Positions 31,676 to 39,917 of a DNA stretch of 45,071 bases are shown piece by piece (position 1 is the first letter of the stretch; every line of letters starts with the position of its first letter). A program made the translations under genes and the position numbers. Source of the stretch: Candidatus Aminicenantota bacterium (GTDB lineage Bacteria > Acidobacteriota > Aminicenantia > Aminicenantales > Aminicenantaceae); NCBI GenBank assembly GCA_030614685.1, contig JAUWTO010000005.1, positions 1-45,071 on the forward strand. The letters are read 5' to 3'. The notes beneath the pieces were generated by a model. It searched no databases and had not been told where the DNA came from. It saw only the letters and a program-made list of their open reading frames with translations.

Positions 31676-32668
31676 ATGAGCTTCAGTGACATAACCGGAA
31701 ACGGGCGCATCAAAAAGATACTGGTCAAGGCGCTGCAGCGTGGCCGTATGCCCAATTCGCTGCTTTTCTCCGGGCCCCAGGGTGTGGGCAAGATCGACAT
31801 GGCCTATGTGGTGGCCAAGGCCCTCAACTGCCTGGACCGGGAAGACGACGCCTGCGAGACCTGTTCGTCCTGTGTGGCCATCAACAAGGGGGTCTTCCCG
31901 GATGTCATGCGGCTCGCACCGGTAAAGAGCGTCCTGAAGATCGATCAGATGCGGATTCTAAAGGAGGCGGCTTATCTCAAACCCATGATCGGGCGGAAGC
32001 GGGTCTTCATCGTGGACCCAGCGGAAGCGATGAGCCGGGAGGCATCCAATTCCCTCCTGAAGATCCTGGAGGAGCCTCCCTTATTTTCCCACATCATCCT
32101 GATCACATCTAATCCGTTCGTCATCCTCCCGACGGTCAAATCCCGCTGCCAGTTCTTGAGTTTTTCGCCGGTGTCCAGGGACGACATCGTCCGGTGCCTG
32201 ATCGAACATGATCTTGCCGAGGAAAAGGCCCGTATCCTCTCGCTCCTGGTTCGGGGTAACCTGAAACAGGCCATGAACATGGATTGGGAGGAGGTCAGGT
32301 CTCAGAGAGAAAAAACCTGGCAGCTCTTCCTCACCTTCCTGCATAGGGAACCCCAGGCCTCGTTCTTCAAGGAGTTCTCGGCGCGGAGCCGGGATGCCGC
32401 CGAGGAGGAAATGCGCCCCACCCTGGAGCTGCTGGCCTCGTTCAGCCGGGACCTTATCCTGATCAAGGAAAATGCCGACCCCGGGCTCCTGTTCAATCCC
32501 GATTTTGAATCGCCCCTGAGAGACGAGGCCGCCTCTATCCGGACCGGGCAGGTGCTGGCGCTGCTGGACCGAGTGGAAGAATGGCTCCTAACGCTGCAAA
32601 GGAACATGAACATCAAGCTGTTCATGAGTTCCATTATCGTCGACGCTATGGAAAGTCACAATGTCTGA
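31676..32668 (+). CDS. holB: DNA polymerase III delta-prime subunit (HolB)
   Basis: Delta-prime is a clamp-loader subunit that helps put the sliding clamp on DNA. The 330-residue protein has the AAA+ fold. The P-loop is degenerate: GPQGVGKI (33-40) lacks the Ser/Thr after Lys, in keeping with delta-prime not hydrolysing ATP. A zinc module (C60, C63, C66, plus C52), SNSLLKILEEPP at 124-135 and the SRC motif at 156-158 are present. The SRC arginine is the trans-acting finger for its neighbour. The ATG at 31676 is favoured over TTG at 31655 by the promoter. It overlaps ricT by 8 bp. Confidence 0.9.
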   Translation: MSFSDITGNGRIKKILVKALQRGRMPNSLLFSGPQGVGKIDMAYVVAKALNCLDREDDACETCSSCVAINKGVFPDVMRLAPVKSVLKIDQMRILKEAAYLKPMIGRKRVFIVDPAEAMSREASNSLLKILEEPPLFSHIILITSNPFVILPTVKSRCQFLSFSPVSRDDIVRCLIEHDLAEEKARILSLLVRGNLKQAMNMDWEEVRSQREKTWQLFLTFLHREPQASFFKEFSARSRDAAEEEMRPTLELLASFSRDLILIKENADPGLLFNPDFESPLRDEAASIRTGQVLALLDRVEEWLLTLQRNMNIKLFMSSIIVDAMESHNV

Positions 32669-33338
32669 GATATTATGCGTGTATTCACCAAGAAAGAGAA
32701 AGGTCTTCCGGGCAGAAAAAGGGACGTACGACCTGCAGGCCGGAGATCGCTGCATCATCGAATCGGATCTGGGCGGGGACCTGGGTGAGATCGTCAAGAT
32801 CTCCAGTCAGGTCTGCTGCTCGCCGAAATCCCGCAGTGTTATGACCAAGATCATTCGCGCGGCCACACCGGAGGATATCGATAAATTCGAATGGCTGGAG
32901 CAGAAGGAAAAACAGGCTTTCAAGTTCTGTCTGCAGCGCATCCAGGAACGCAAGCTGGCCATGAAGCTGGTCAGGGTCCGGTATTTTTTCAGCGAAAAAA
33001 AAGGCATATTCTACTATACCGCAGACGGCCGCATCGATTTCCGGCAGCTGGTCAAGGATCTGGCCAAGGAGTTCAAGATGCGTATCGAGATGCGGCAGAT
33101 CGGGGTACGCGACGAGGCTAAGATGATCGGAGGGCTCGGCGTCTGCGGCCGCATCTTGTGCTGCTCCAGCTTCATGCAGGTCTTTGAACCGGTCACCATC
33201 CAGAAGGCCAAAAAACAGCAGATCGCCATCAATCCCACCAAGATCTCCGGTCTATGTGGACGGCTGATGTGCTGCCTGGGCTTTGAGGACGCCACCCAGG
33301 GCCGCATGTATACGGACGGAGACAAGGTCGAAGAATAG
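32661..33338 (+). CDS. ricT: PSP1-domain protein RicT (YaaT)
   Basis: RicT belongs to the PSP1 family. In Bacillus subtilis it works with RicA and RicF, which together hold iron-sulfur clusters and influence mRNA maturation through RNase Y. The 225-residue protein shows the family cysteine sets GVCGRILCC (C162, C167, C168) and LCGRLMCC (C199, C204, C205). No RicA or RicF partner is visible here, so its role in this diderm is unclear. The start overlaps the holB stop by 8 bp. A holB-PSP1 pairing is known in many bacteria. Confidence 0.9.
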   Translation: MSEILCVYSPRKRKVFRAEKGTYDLQAGDRCIIESDLGGDLGEIVKISSQVCCSPKSRSVMTKIIRAATPEDIDKFEWLEQKEKQAFKFCLQRIQERKLAMKLVRVRYFFSEKKGIFYYTADGRIDFRQLVKDLAKEFKMRIEMRQIGVRDEAKMIGGLGVCGRILCCSSFMQVFEPVTIQKAKKQQIAINPTKISGLCGRLMCCLGFEDATQGRMYTDGDKVEE

Positions 33339-33520
33339 CCCACCTGCCCTGAATGGGATGAAGAGAATCCAGTCACATCCCTTCTAAACCACTCCCATGC
33401 CCTCCCGTTAAGGGTAGGGGGATTTCAGCGGTGAAATTGGAGACCGTATTGCGCCCCACTGGACAGGCAGCCGGACAGAGGAGCAGTGCAGGTGCAGAGA
33501 AACGAAAAAAAACGAGGGAG
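33339..33520. other. Convergent intergenic gap after ricT
   Basis: This 182-bp stretch lies between the ends of ricT and the anti-sigma gene. GGGATG (33355-33360) and CATCCC (33376-33381) could form a weak 6-bp stem. I see no gene, RNA or clear terminator. Confidence 0.3.
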
Positions 33521-34153
33521 TTACTTCTCGGGGATGAAGAACTGGATCTTGCTGGACTCGGCGATCAAAATCCCTTGCCTGGAGAAGGCCTTGACCTGCC
33601 AGGAATAGGCCACCCCTGTTTTCATCTTGTGCTTGATCTCGTCCGGAAGGATGACGAAGTTGTTGTTGGTGGTTTTGTGCCATAGGGGGTCATGGTTGTC
33701 GATCTCGATCTTGTATTCCCAGGCATTCTCCATCTTCTGCCACTCAAACCGGGAGGGGATGGAGTCCGAGATCAAGGTGATGGATTGGCCTCGGGTCTGG
33801 TGGTCATCGAGGGTGAACTGCGGCGACTGCGTTTTGAGTGCGGGGATCACGCCGAAGGTGACCACCAGGACCAGGGCGGCACTCACGGCCGTCAGGGCCC
33901 ACTGCCTGGGGGCCATGAAACCGAAAAGGCGGTCCCACACGGCCACTTTCCGGGTTTGTTCTTCCTTCATGAGGTCTGAGAAGATCTCGTGGCCTTTCCA
34001 CTTGATGGCGGTGATCATGTCGTCCCGTTCCGCCATTTTCTGGAAACAGGCAGGGCAGTTGAAGTAGTGTTCTTCGAACTGGTTTCTCTTTTCCTCGCTG
34101 AGTGTGTTCAGCAAGTACTCATCGATCAGGTCTTCAAACTTGCATTCGGTCAT
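33521..34153 (-). CDS. Zinc-finger anti-sigma factor, membrane-anchored
   Basis: The 210-residue protein begins with a cytoplasmic zinc-finger anti-sigma domain carrying HYFNCPAC: H29, C33 and C36, the HxxxCxxC motif of ZAS proteins. One membrane helix follows (about 84-106). A periplasmic domain of about 100 residues ends with YSWQVKAFSRQG, resembling an Ig/fibronectin-like fold. It probably binds the sigma factor encoded 63 bp upstream and releases it on an envelope signal; the signal is not evident. It lies in tandem with that gene, presumably in one transcript. Confidence 0.8.
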   Translation of the reverse strand: MTECKFEDLIDEYLLNTLSEEKRNQFEEHYFNCPACFQKMAERDDMITAIKWKGHEIFSDLMKEEQTRKVAVWDRLFGFMAPRQWALTAVSAALVLVVTFGVIPALKTQSPQFTLDDHQTRGQSITLISDSIPSRFEWQKMENAWEYKIEIDNHDPLWHKTTNNNFVILPDEIKHKMKTGVAYSWQVKAFSRQGILIAESSKIQFFIPEK

Positions 34154-34216
34154 TACCCTTGCCTCACTTTTGGTTTCATAAGTTTAGTCGAGGTATCCAA
34201 AATATTGAGGAAAATA

Positions 34217-34765
34217 TCATTTCTTCATCATCTTCTTGAGTAATTTCTGGGCATAATTCACACGTTCACTGACCCGCCGAGGCGAAATGTCCAGTTTTTT
34301 TGCCACTTCGTCCCGGGACAGTTCCTTGTAATAATACAGGTAGAGGATCTCTTTATATTTGGGCTTGAGCTTCTCCAGATGCCGGGCGATCATCTCCGCC
34401 CGCTCCTTGTTCTCTACATGTTCTTGTGGCTGCGGGAAAGGATTGGGTTCCGGCGCATACTTGAGCGATTTGCTTTTCTTGCGGATGTGGTCGATGATCC
34501 TGCGGCTGGTAATGGTATAGATAAAGGTCCCGACGGACGATTCACCCCTGAATTTCCCACTTTCAAGCTTCTCGATGGCGTTGAGCATGATCTCGTTGAC
34601 CACATCTTCCCAGTCCGGTGTGTAGGAGCCCAGGGATTTTTTCACACGGAAGCTGACAATGGGCCGGTATTTCGCGATGATGGCGTCCAGGTCGTGTTCG
34701 ATGTTCGGTCTTTCCACAGTCCTCACATTATAGAAGCTCTGTGCGTCGTTGACAAGTTCACCCAC
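34217..34765 (-). CDS. ECF-type RNA polymerase sigma factor
   Basis: The 182-residue protein has sigma region 2 (about 25-95, with EDVVNEIMLNAIEKLESGKF and the FIYTITSRRIIDHIRKKS segment). Region 4 follows (about 125-180, with LKPKYKEILYLYYYKELSRDEVAKKLDISPRRVSERV). No region 1 or 3 is present, the ECF layout. It starts at a GTG (34765) with CAGGAGTG upstream. The downstream neighbour is a membrane-bound zinc-finger anti-sigma factor, which strongly supports the pair. I cannot identify its regulon. Region 4 is also compatible with a LuxR-like helix-turn-helix, but region 2 settles it. Confidence 0.9.
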   Translation of the reverse strand: MGELVNDAQSFYNVRTVERPNIEHDLDAIIAKYRPIVSFRVKKSLGSYTPDWEDVVNEIMLNAIEKLESGKFRGESSVGTFIYTITSRRIIDHIRKKSKSLKYAPEPNPFPQPQEHVENKERAEMIARHLEKLKPKYKEILYLYYYKELSRDEVAKKLDISPRRVSERVNYAQKLLKKMMKK

Positions 34766-34996
34766 GAATCACTCCTGTTTCTCGGATATTCTGAAGCCCA
34801 TTTTTCCTGGTACAACTCTTGACTTGAGTTTAGTCGTTTTAGTTTGAATAAGTTAGGAAAAAAGTGCAAAGTTCAAATTCACTTTGTGTGAAGCGACTAA
34901 TTTTCAGTGAATCCGCGAGGATGCATACGGTACAGATGCCGCGCGTTCCCTCGGATCGGATCTTCGGTGACTGGTGTGAGTGGGAGAGTTCTTGAA
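34766..34996. promoter_or_regulatory. Divergent regulatory region of the sigma factor and the small ORF
   Basis: The 231-bp gap is A/T-rich near its centre. Two inverted elements are seen: TTAGTCG (34830-34836) with CGACTAA (34894-34900), and TTCAC-TTTGT-GTGAA (34878-34892). Neither a firm vegetative promoter nor an ECF consensus could be settled by eye. Confidence 0.4.
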
Positions 34997-35224
34997 ATGA
35001 GAGCGAAACCCGTTACGGCAAAAAAAAGTAAACAGGCCTTACCTAGACGCAGAGAGGCGCGGATCCTGTTGAGCCGCCTCAATCAAAGGCTTATATCAGA
35101 TTTTGAACTGGAGACACAGGACTTCGCGTTTCTGTGTCTTCTTGCCTCGGCTTCCGGGTTGATACCGGGTCTGGAGGAGTGCGATGAGCAGGATGATGAG
35201 ATCCCCTATCTGACCTTCCATTGA
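34997..35224 (+). CDS. Small hypothetical protein, 75 residues
   Basis: I do not recognise this protein. From the ATG at 34997 it has 75 residues: a basic N-terminus (MRAKPVTAKKSKQALPRRR), a central hydrophobic stretch (FAFLCLLASASGLIPG, about 48-63) and an acidic end. GGGAGAG at 34982-34988 is well placed before the ATG. The frame is open from 34907, which would add 30 residues of lower plausibility. It is divergent from the sigma factor and ends in a strong hairpin, which suggests real transcription. A role with the sigma factor is only a guess. It may instead be a spurious ORF. Confidence 0.45.
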   Translation: MRAKPVTAKKSKQALPRRREARILLSRLNQRLISDFELETQDFAFLCLLASASGLIPGLEECDEQDDEIPYLTFH

Positions 35225-35255
35225 GAATGATCCGGGTCCTGTGTGGATCATTCTC
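35223..35255. terminator. Bidirectional hairpin between the small ORF and ftsK
   Basis: GAGAATGATCC (35223-35233) and GGATCATTCTC (35245-35255) form a perfect 11-bp stem with an 11-base loop. It overlaps the stop of the small ORF and the last codons of ftsK, and so sits at a convergent junction. No T-run is present, so factor-independent termination is uncertain. Confidence 0.6.
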
Positions 35256-37563
35256 CAGAATGCTTCAAGTAGGTCTCCGGATCGACCAGGATTTCCCGGG
35301 GTTTGCTCCCCTCTGAAGGGCCGACGATTCCTTCCTGTTCCATCTGGTCAATGACCCGGGCCGCCCGCGCATAACCCAGCCTCAGCTTCCGCTGCAGGTA
35401 GGAGGCGGAGGCTTGGCCCGTCATCAGGATAAGCTCCACCGCCTTCTCGAAGATCGGGTCCCGTTCTCCGGCCTCGCTTTCCACCACTCCGGCCGGGCTT
35501 TTCAGGACCTTGATGATTCTTTCGTCATATTCCGGGGTTCCCTGTTCCTTGACGAATTTGATCAGGCGTGTGTTCTCGGGCAGCGAGATGAAAGAGCTGT
35601 GCAGCCGCAGCAGGCGCGGATAGTTCGGAGGCATGAACAGCATGTCCCCCATTCCCAGCAGCTTGTCCGCCCCCCCGGTGTCGAGGATGATCCGGGAATC
35701 GATCTTGGAGGGGACCCGGAAGGCGATACGGCTGGAGAAGTTGTTCTTGATGGTCCCCGTGATGACATCCGTGGAGGGACGCTGGGTCGCCATGACCAGG
35801 TGGATGCCCACGGCCCGGGCCAGCTGGGCCAGCCGGGCGATGCAGTACTCCACCTCCTGAGCCCCCACCATCATGAGCTCCGCCAGCTCGTCGATGATGA
35901 TCACGATGTAGGGCAGGGGCTTGAGCTTCTCTTTTTCTTCCTCCGAGAGGGTTTTGCCCTGTTCCTCCAATATCTTTTTGACCTTCTGGTTGTACTGATC
36001 GATGTTGCGGACCTTCAGCTGTCCAAGGGTATAGTAGCGCTCCTCCATCTTCTGGATGGCGTCCAGCAGGATCCCTTCCGCTTTTCTGGGGTCCTTGACC
36101 ACGGGACAGAGCAGGTGGGGAATGCCGTCGTACAAGGCGAATTCCAGCCGCTTGGGATCGATCAGGATGAGCTTGACCTCGTCCGGCGAGGCCTTGTAGA
36201 GGAGGCTGGCGATGACCGCGTTCAAGGCCACGCTCTTGCCGGTGCCCGTAGCGCCGGCGATGAGCAGGTGGGGCATGACCGCCAGGTCGGTGATATAGGG
36301 TTCGCCGTGTACGGATTTTCCAAGAGCAATGGTGAGTTTGGAGGGGGATTTCACAAACTTTTCGGTCTGGAGGATATCCCTCAGCTTGATGATCTCCCGT
36401 TTGTTATTGGGAATCTCGATGCCCAGGGTCGACTTGCCCGGGATCCTCTGGATCCGGATGGATTCTGCTCCCAATGCCAGGGATAGATCCTCAGACAGGT
36501 TGGCGACCTGGCTGACCTTGACCCCGGGGGAGGGATAGAACTCGTAGGTGGTGATGATGGGGCCGGGATGGTATTCCCGGACCTCGCCCTCCACCCGGAA
36601 CTGCAGGAGTTTTTCCTCTATGATCTGCTTTTTTTCGTACAGCTCGTTCTTGTCGATCTTTTCCGCCTCCTGCCCAGGATCCAGGAGAGTAATGGGGGGA
36701 AAATTGTAATCCCCCTTCTCGCTCATCTCGGGGAACAGGAGCTTTTCCTGAGCCGGGGGCGGGACGATCTTCACCGGCGCCGGTTTCTTCGCCGTCTTTT
36801 TCTCCGGCTTGCTTTTCTCCGGCTTTTCTTTGGGGGCGGGACGCTTCGGCTTTTCCTCACGGGGATCAGCGTATTTCTCGCTGACCCGGCGCCGCATCTT
36901 TTCTTTCTTTTTTTCCTTCTGATAGTGAGTGATGCGGATCTTGACCTCTTTGAATAGGAATCTGAAGAAGCGCATCAACATCTCGAACAGGCCTTTGACC
37001 GAGATCCTGGTCGAAAACATCAGGAACAGGAGCAGGAGTCCCACCAGGAGGAGGATCGAGACCGTGTGGTTGAAATAACTGGAGAGCAGGGGTGCGATCA
37101 GCTCTCCCAGCACGCCACCTGTCGAGATCTCGGCCCCCCGCCAGTTCACCTTGGGGGAGAGGAAATGCAGGAACGGGCAGAGCAGAAAAAACAGCAGGGC
37201 CAGACCTCCGATCCGGACCAGGGGCCGGAACTCTTCTCGCGAGAACATCATCTTGATACTCAGGTAGACCAGGGCCAGCGGAAGGAGGAACCCGGCGAAG
37301 CCGAAAAGCTGCAGCAGGGCTTCGGACACAGAGGCGCCGACGCGGCCCAGGTAATTCTGTATCCGGGCCTGTTCGGATGAGGCCGATGCCCAGGAGGGAT
37401 CGGAGGCGTGATAGCTCATGAGGCTCAGGAACATGGCCGCCGCCAGAAAGAGGAGGAGTATGCCCAGCAGTTCAGGCGAGTGCACACGCCTGGAGCGCCT
37501 GTTTTTATTGGGAGGAGATTTGGCGGTCGATCTCTTCCGCGGTGTTGGTTTTTTCCGTGCCAT
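35248..37563 (-). CDS. ftsK: DNA translocase FtsK
   Basis: FtsK pumps chromosomal DNA through the division septum and activates dimer resolution. The 771-residue protein has a basic N-terminus, four membrane segments (about 32-52, 88-107, 117-137 and 166-186) and a short Lys/Pro-rich linker (about 215-270), far shorter than in E. coli. The motor has Walker A GATGTGKS at 437-444, Walker B YIVIIIDELAELM, and ATQRPSTDVITG. A C-terminal winged-helix gamma domain (about 700-771) would read the polar DNA sequences. The ATG at 37563 lies 7 bp from the -10, suggesting a leaderless mRNA. SpoIIIE is the Gram-positive counterpart. Confidence 0.96.
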   Translation of the reverse strand: MARKKPTPRKRSTAKSPPNKNRRSRRVHSPELLGILLLFLAAAMFLSLMSYHASDPSWASASSEQARIQNYLGRVGASVSEALLQLFGFAGFLLPLALVYLSIKMMFSREEFRPLVRIGGLALLFFLLCPFLHFLSPKVNWRGAEISTGGVLGELIAPLLSSYFNHTVSILLLVGLLLLFLMFSTRISVKGLFEMLMRFFRFLFKEVKIRITHYQKEKKKEKMRRRVSEKYADPREEKPKRPAPKEKPEKSKPEKKTAKKPAPVKIVPPPAQEKLLFPEMSEKGDYNFPPITLLDPGQEAEKIDKNELYEKKQIIEEKLLQFRVEGEVREYHPGPIITTYEFYPSPGVKVSQVANLSEDLSLALGAESIRIQRIPGKSTLGIEIPNNKREIIKLRDILQTEKFVKSPSKLTIALGKSVHGEPYITDLAVMPHLLIAGATGTGKSVALNAVIASLLYKASPDEVKLILIDPKRLEFALYDGIPHLLCPVVKDPRKAEGILLDAIQKMEERYYTLGQLKVRNIDQYNQKVKKILEEQGKTLSEEEKEKLKPLPYIVIIIDELAELMMVGAQEVEYCIARLAQLARAVGIHLVMATQRPSTDVITGTIKNNFSSRIAFRVPSKIDSRIILDTGGADKLLGMGDMLFMPPNYPRLLRLHSSFISLPENTRLIKFVKEQGTPEYDERIIKVLKSPAGVVESEAGERDPIFEKAVELILMTGQASASYLQRKLRLGYARAARVIDQMEQEGIVGPSEGSKPREILVDPETYLKHSGE

Positions 37564-37570
37564 GGGCAGA

Positions 37571-37599
37571 ATTATAGCATATTTTGAGGGGAATCCTAA
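37571..37599 (-). promoter_or_regulatory. Extended -10 promoter of ftsK
   Basis: On the minus strand TGCTATAAT (37571-37579) is a perfect extended -10. The -35 TTAGGA (37594-37599) is weak, at 17 bp. Seven bases separate the -10 from the ATG, so transcription should begin at or beside the start codon. Confidence 0.6.
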
Positions 37600-37605
37600 C
37601 CCGGA

Positions 37606-38394
37606 TTAAGGGGAGAGGGCCTCATACAGACAGACGATCCGGTCCAGGGCCAACTGCTCGGACCGGTTTCCCAGGTCGATGCCGCACCGCCGAGAGGCAT
37701 CCTCGATCTCAGCTTGTGTCCACCCCATGTGTTTCAGGTTGTTCCCAAGCGTCTTCCGTCGCTGCAGGAACAGACCATGGACAAATTTACGGAAATCCGA
37801 CTCTTCACGTACAGAGGGGGCCAGCGCCTGTGTCCTTGGAGTCAGGGACAGCAGGGCGGAATCGACCCTTGGAGGCGGGGAGAACGCCCCAGGGCCGAGT
37901 GAGAAGGCGATCCGGGGATGGAAGTGGTTCTGGACGAGGATGCTCAGCGGGCCGAACTTCTTGCTCCCCGGGAGGGACCAGACCCGCTCCGCGACCTCTT
38001 TCTGCAGCAGGAAGTGCCCCGCCTGCACGGCCTCCCTCTCCTCGATGAGCTTATATAGGAATGGAGAGGAAATGGCATAGGGCAGGTTGCCCACCACGGT
38101 GACTCGGGGAACGGAGATGATATCGCGGAGGCGGACAGTCAGGACATCGACCTCGAGCAGGCTCACATTAGAGAGCTTCATTTCCCGCAGTCCCGGTATA
38201 AGGCGGGGATCCTTTTCAAGGGCGATGACGTGTCCTGCCTTTTCGGCCAGGAGGGATGTCAAGTGTCCTTCCCCGGCACCCACCTCTACGATGGTATCAT
38301 GCGCGCCGGGAGCGATGCTTGCGACGATCTTACTCAGGATCCGGGGATTCTTCAGAAAATGCTGGCCCAAGGCATGGCGGCGGCTCTTTTTCAT
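37606..38394 (-). CDS. rsmA: 16S rRNA dimethyltransferase RsmA (KsgA)
   Basis: RsmA dimethylates two adjacent adenines at the 3' end of 16S rRNA, a late step in small-subunit maturation. The 262-residue protein has GQHFL at 10-14, SAM motif VGAGEG at 38-43, the catalytic NLPY near 99-102 and FSPPPRVDSALL. QRRKTLGNNL is in the C-terminal domain. Length is normal. The start at 38394 is the first methionine of the frame (MKKSRRHALGQHFL). The 42-bp gap to ftsK holds the ftsK promoter. The 134 bp upstream of rsmA show no clear promoter. Confidence 0.96.
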   Translation of the reverse strand: MKKSRRHALGQHFLKNPRILSKIVASIAPGAHDTIVEVGAGEGHLTSLLAEKAGHVIALEKDPRLIPGLREMKLSNVSLLEVDVLTVRLRDIISVPRVTVVGNLPYAISSPFLYKLIEEREAVQAGHFLLQKEVAERVWSLPGSKKFGPLSILVQNHFHPRIAFSLGPGAFSPPPRVDSALLSLTPRTQALAPSVREESDFRKFVHGLFLQRRKTLGNNLKHMGWTQAEIEDASRRCGIDLGNRSEQLALDRIVCLYEALSP

Positions 38395-38528
38395 GCGCTT
38401 GCCTGTCCCTCGTCCGATCGGTCCGTTAAGGCACGAACTCCGCTCCTTTCAGCCCGATCTCGGGAATCTGAAACGAACGTTGGAGCCTCCGCTTTTTTTG
38501 GGAGGGGTCAGGGCCGCTGTTGAGGCAT

Positions 38529-39590
38529 TTAAAGGTTAAAGAAGTAGGAGAACCCGATACCCAGTTCGCTCCCGGTCAGGTTGATCTCGAAATTGTCCTC
38601 ATCGGTTTTCTTGGCCACGTGATAGCGTAGATAGGCCCTGAGAGACAGCTGCTGCATGAGCTTCACATGGGTCCCGATCAGGAAATTGAATCCGAGTACC
38701 GGTCCCGTGACCTCAGGCACAGAAAAAGTCTCAGGCAAAGTCTCTTTGTAGTTGAAGAGGGACGCGCCCAGACCGGCGTAAGGGATGATGTTCCCGAAGT
38801 GGCGCTGATAGAATGCCGTCAGCATCACGGGGATCAGAGTCAATTTGACCTCTTCGGCTGTGGCCGTGGTCGCTCCTGTTGCGGAAATGTAGCTCCCGTC
38901 CAGGCTGAATCCCAGGTCTTCCACGCTGCTCAGGGGGAGATAGTAGGTCACGCCCAGGCCCAGAGACATCGAGGACTTGCCGTAGACTTCTTGGAAATTC
39001 ATGCTTTGCGGCATATACAGCCCGCCTCCCAGGTTCAGGGAGAGGGCCCGGCCTCTGGCGGTCGTGCCGTACTGCGCCTGTGGGTCCGATTGAACGGCCT
39101 CCCTGGGCTGTGTGACCGGTGGCGGGGTTTCCCTCTCAGGGTCCGTCTGGACTGGCTTCTCCACCGGTTTCGGCTCCGGTTGACGACCGGCCGGCCGTTC
39201 GGAACGGAAAAAGATGTGGATGGTGCCCTGCCTGTCCTCGATGGAATATGAGGGCACGGTATCGTCGAGGTCGAAGACCACACGCACCACATCGGGCTGG
39301 TTCTTGGCGGTACGGATGCGGCTCACACCGAAGTCATTGACATTGACCTCGGCGGGATTCCTGAATTCGCTCACCTGCAGCAGGTCGATGACCAGCCGGT
39401 TGGGGTTGAACAGCGTGAAGCTTTCATAGCTGACCGGGCCGCTGACGACCAGCCGTACTTCCAGCTGGTCCGTGCCCTTCTGGACTGCGATATCAGAAAG
39501 TACCGGAGCTTCCTGCGCTCCCACGAAGGTTGCGAAAACGAACAGCCAGAGAATTCCTGCGCTGATCAAGCCATCTTTACTCTTCACCAC
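38529..39590 (-). CDS. AMIN-domain protein with C-terminal outer-membrane beta-barrel
   Basis: From the GTG at 39590 (39587 also possible) the protein has 353 residues. A signal peptide (about 1-25) is followed by an AMIN-like beta domain (about 30-132) with RLVIDLLQVS and PDVVRVVFDLDD. A Pro/Glu/Arg-rich linker comes next (about 133-175). The C-terminus (about 180-353) is rich in alternating aromatic and Gly strands such as LGLGVTYYLPL and FLIGTHVKLMQQLSLRAYLRYH, resembling OmpW/opacity-type barrels, and ends GIGFSYFFNL. AMIN domains bind peptidoglycan in amidases and PilQ. A link between cell wall and outer membrane is inferred. GGAGG at 39596-39600 supports the start. Confidence 0.78.
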   Translation of the reverse strand: MVKSKDGLISAGILWLFVFATFVGAQEAPVLSDIAVQKGTDQLEVRLVVSGPVSYESFTLFNPNRLVIDLLQVSEFRNPAEVNVNDFGVSRIRTAKNQPDVVRVVFDLDDTVPSYSIEDRQGTIHIFFRSERPAGRQPEPKPVEKPVQTDPERETPPPVTQPREAVQSDPQAQYGTTARGRALSLNLGGGLYMPQSMNFQEVYGKSSMSLGLGVTYYLPLSSVEDLGFSLDGSYISATGATTATAEEVKLTLIPVMLTAFYQRHFGNIIPYAGLGASLFNYKETLPETFSVPEVTGPVLGFNFLIGTHVKLMQQLSLRAYLRYHVAKKTDEDNFEINLTGSELGIGFSYFFNL

Positions 39591-39641
39591 TTTGTCCTCC
39601 TCGGAGAGCTGTAGGGTTTTTGAATATGAGAATAAGGACCA

Positions 39642-39670
39642 TTTATAAAGCAAAACACAGGTTTTGTCAA
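39642..39670 (-). promoter_or_regulatory. Strong promoter of the AMIN-barrel gene
   Basis: On the minus strand a perfect TTGACA (39665-39670) and TATAAA (39642-39647) are separated by 17 bp. The leader to the GTG at 39590 is about 45 nt. It is among the best promoters in the window. Confidence 0.75.
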
Positions 39671-39842
39671 TAAATCGCAGGAGGAGGACACGAACGCAAT
39701 TCTGTGAGGGGAGGCGTCTTCGTAAGTATGTTTTTGGGAAGCAGGTCGAGGCTACGGGAGAAAGACAGGTTCCTCAAAAACATACCTGTGTGTGCGATCC
39801 TCGCAGAATCGAGGCTGCGGCCCGCGGCACAGGGTGCCGGTT

Positions 39843-39871
39843 TTGACTTTGGTATTTTCTTCTGCTATAAG
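39843..39871 (+). promoter_or_regulatory. Promoter of the sulfatase-fold gene
   Basis: TTGACT (39843-39848) and TATAAG (39866-39871) are separated by 17 bp. The transcription start near 39878 leaves about 40 nt to the ATG at 39918. Nothing else is recognised in 39671-39842. Confidence 0.65.
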
Positions 39872-39917
39872 CATCATGTTCCATTGGAGCGAGCGTATCA
39901 GTCCTGCGGTGTAGAAA

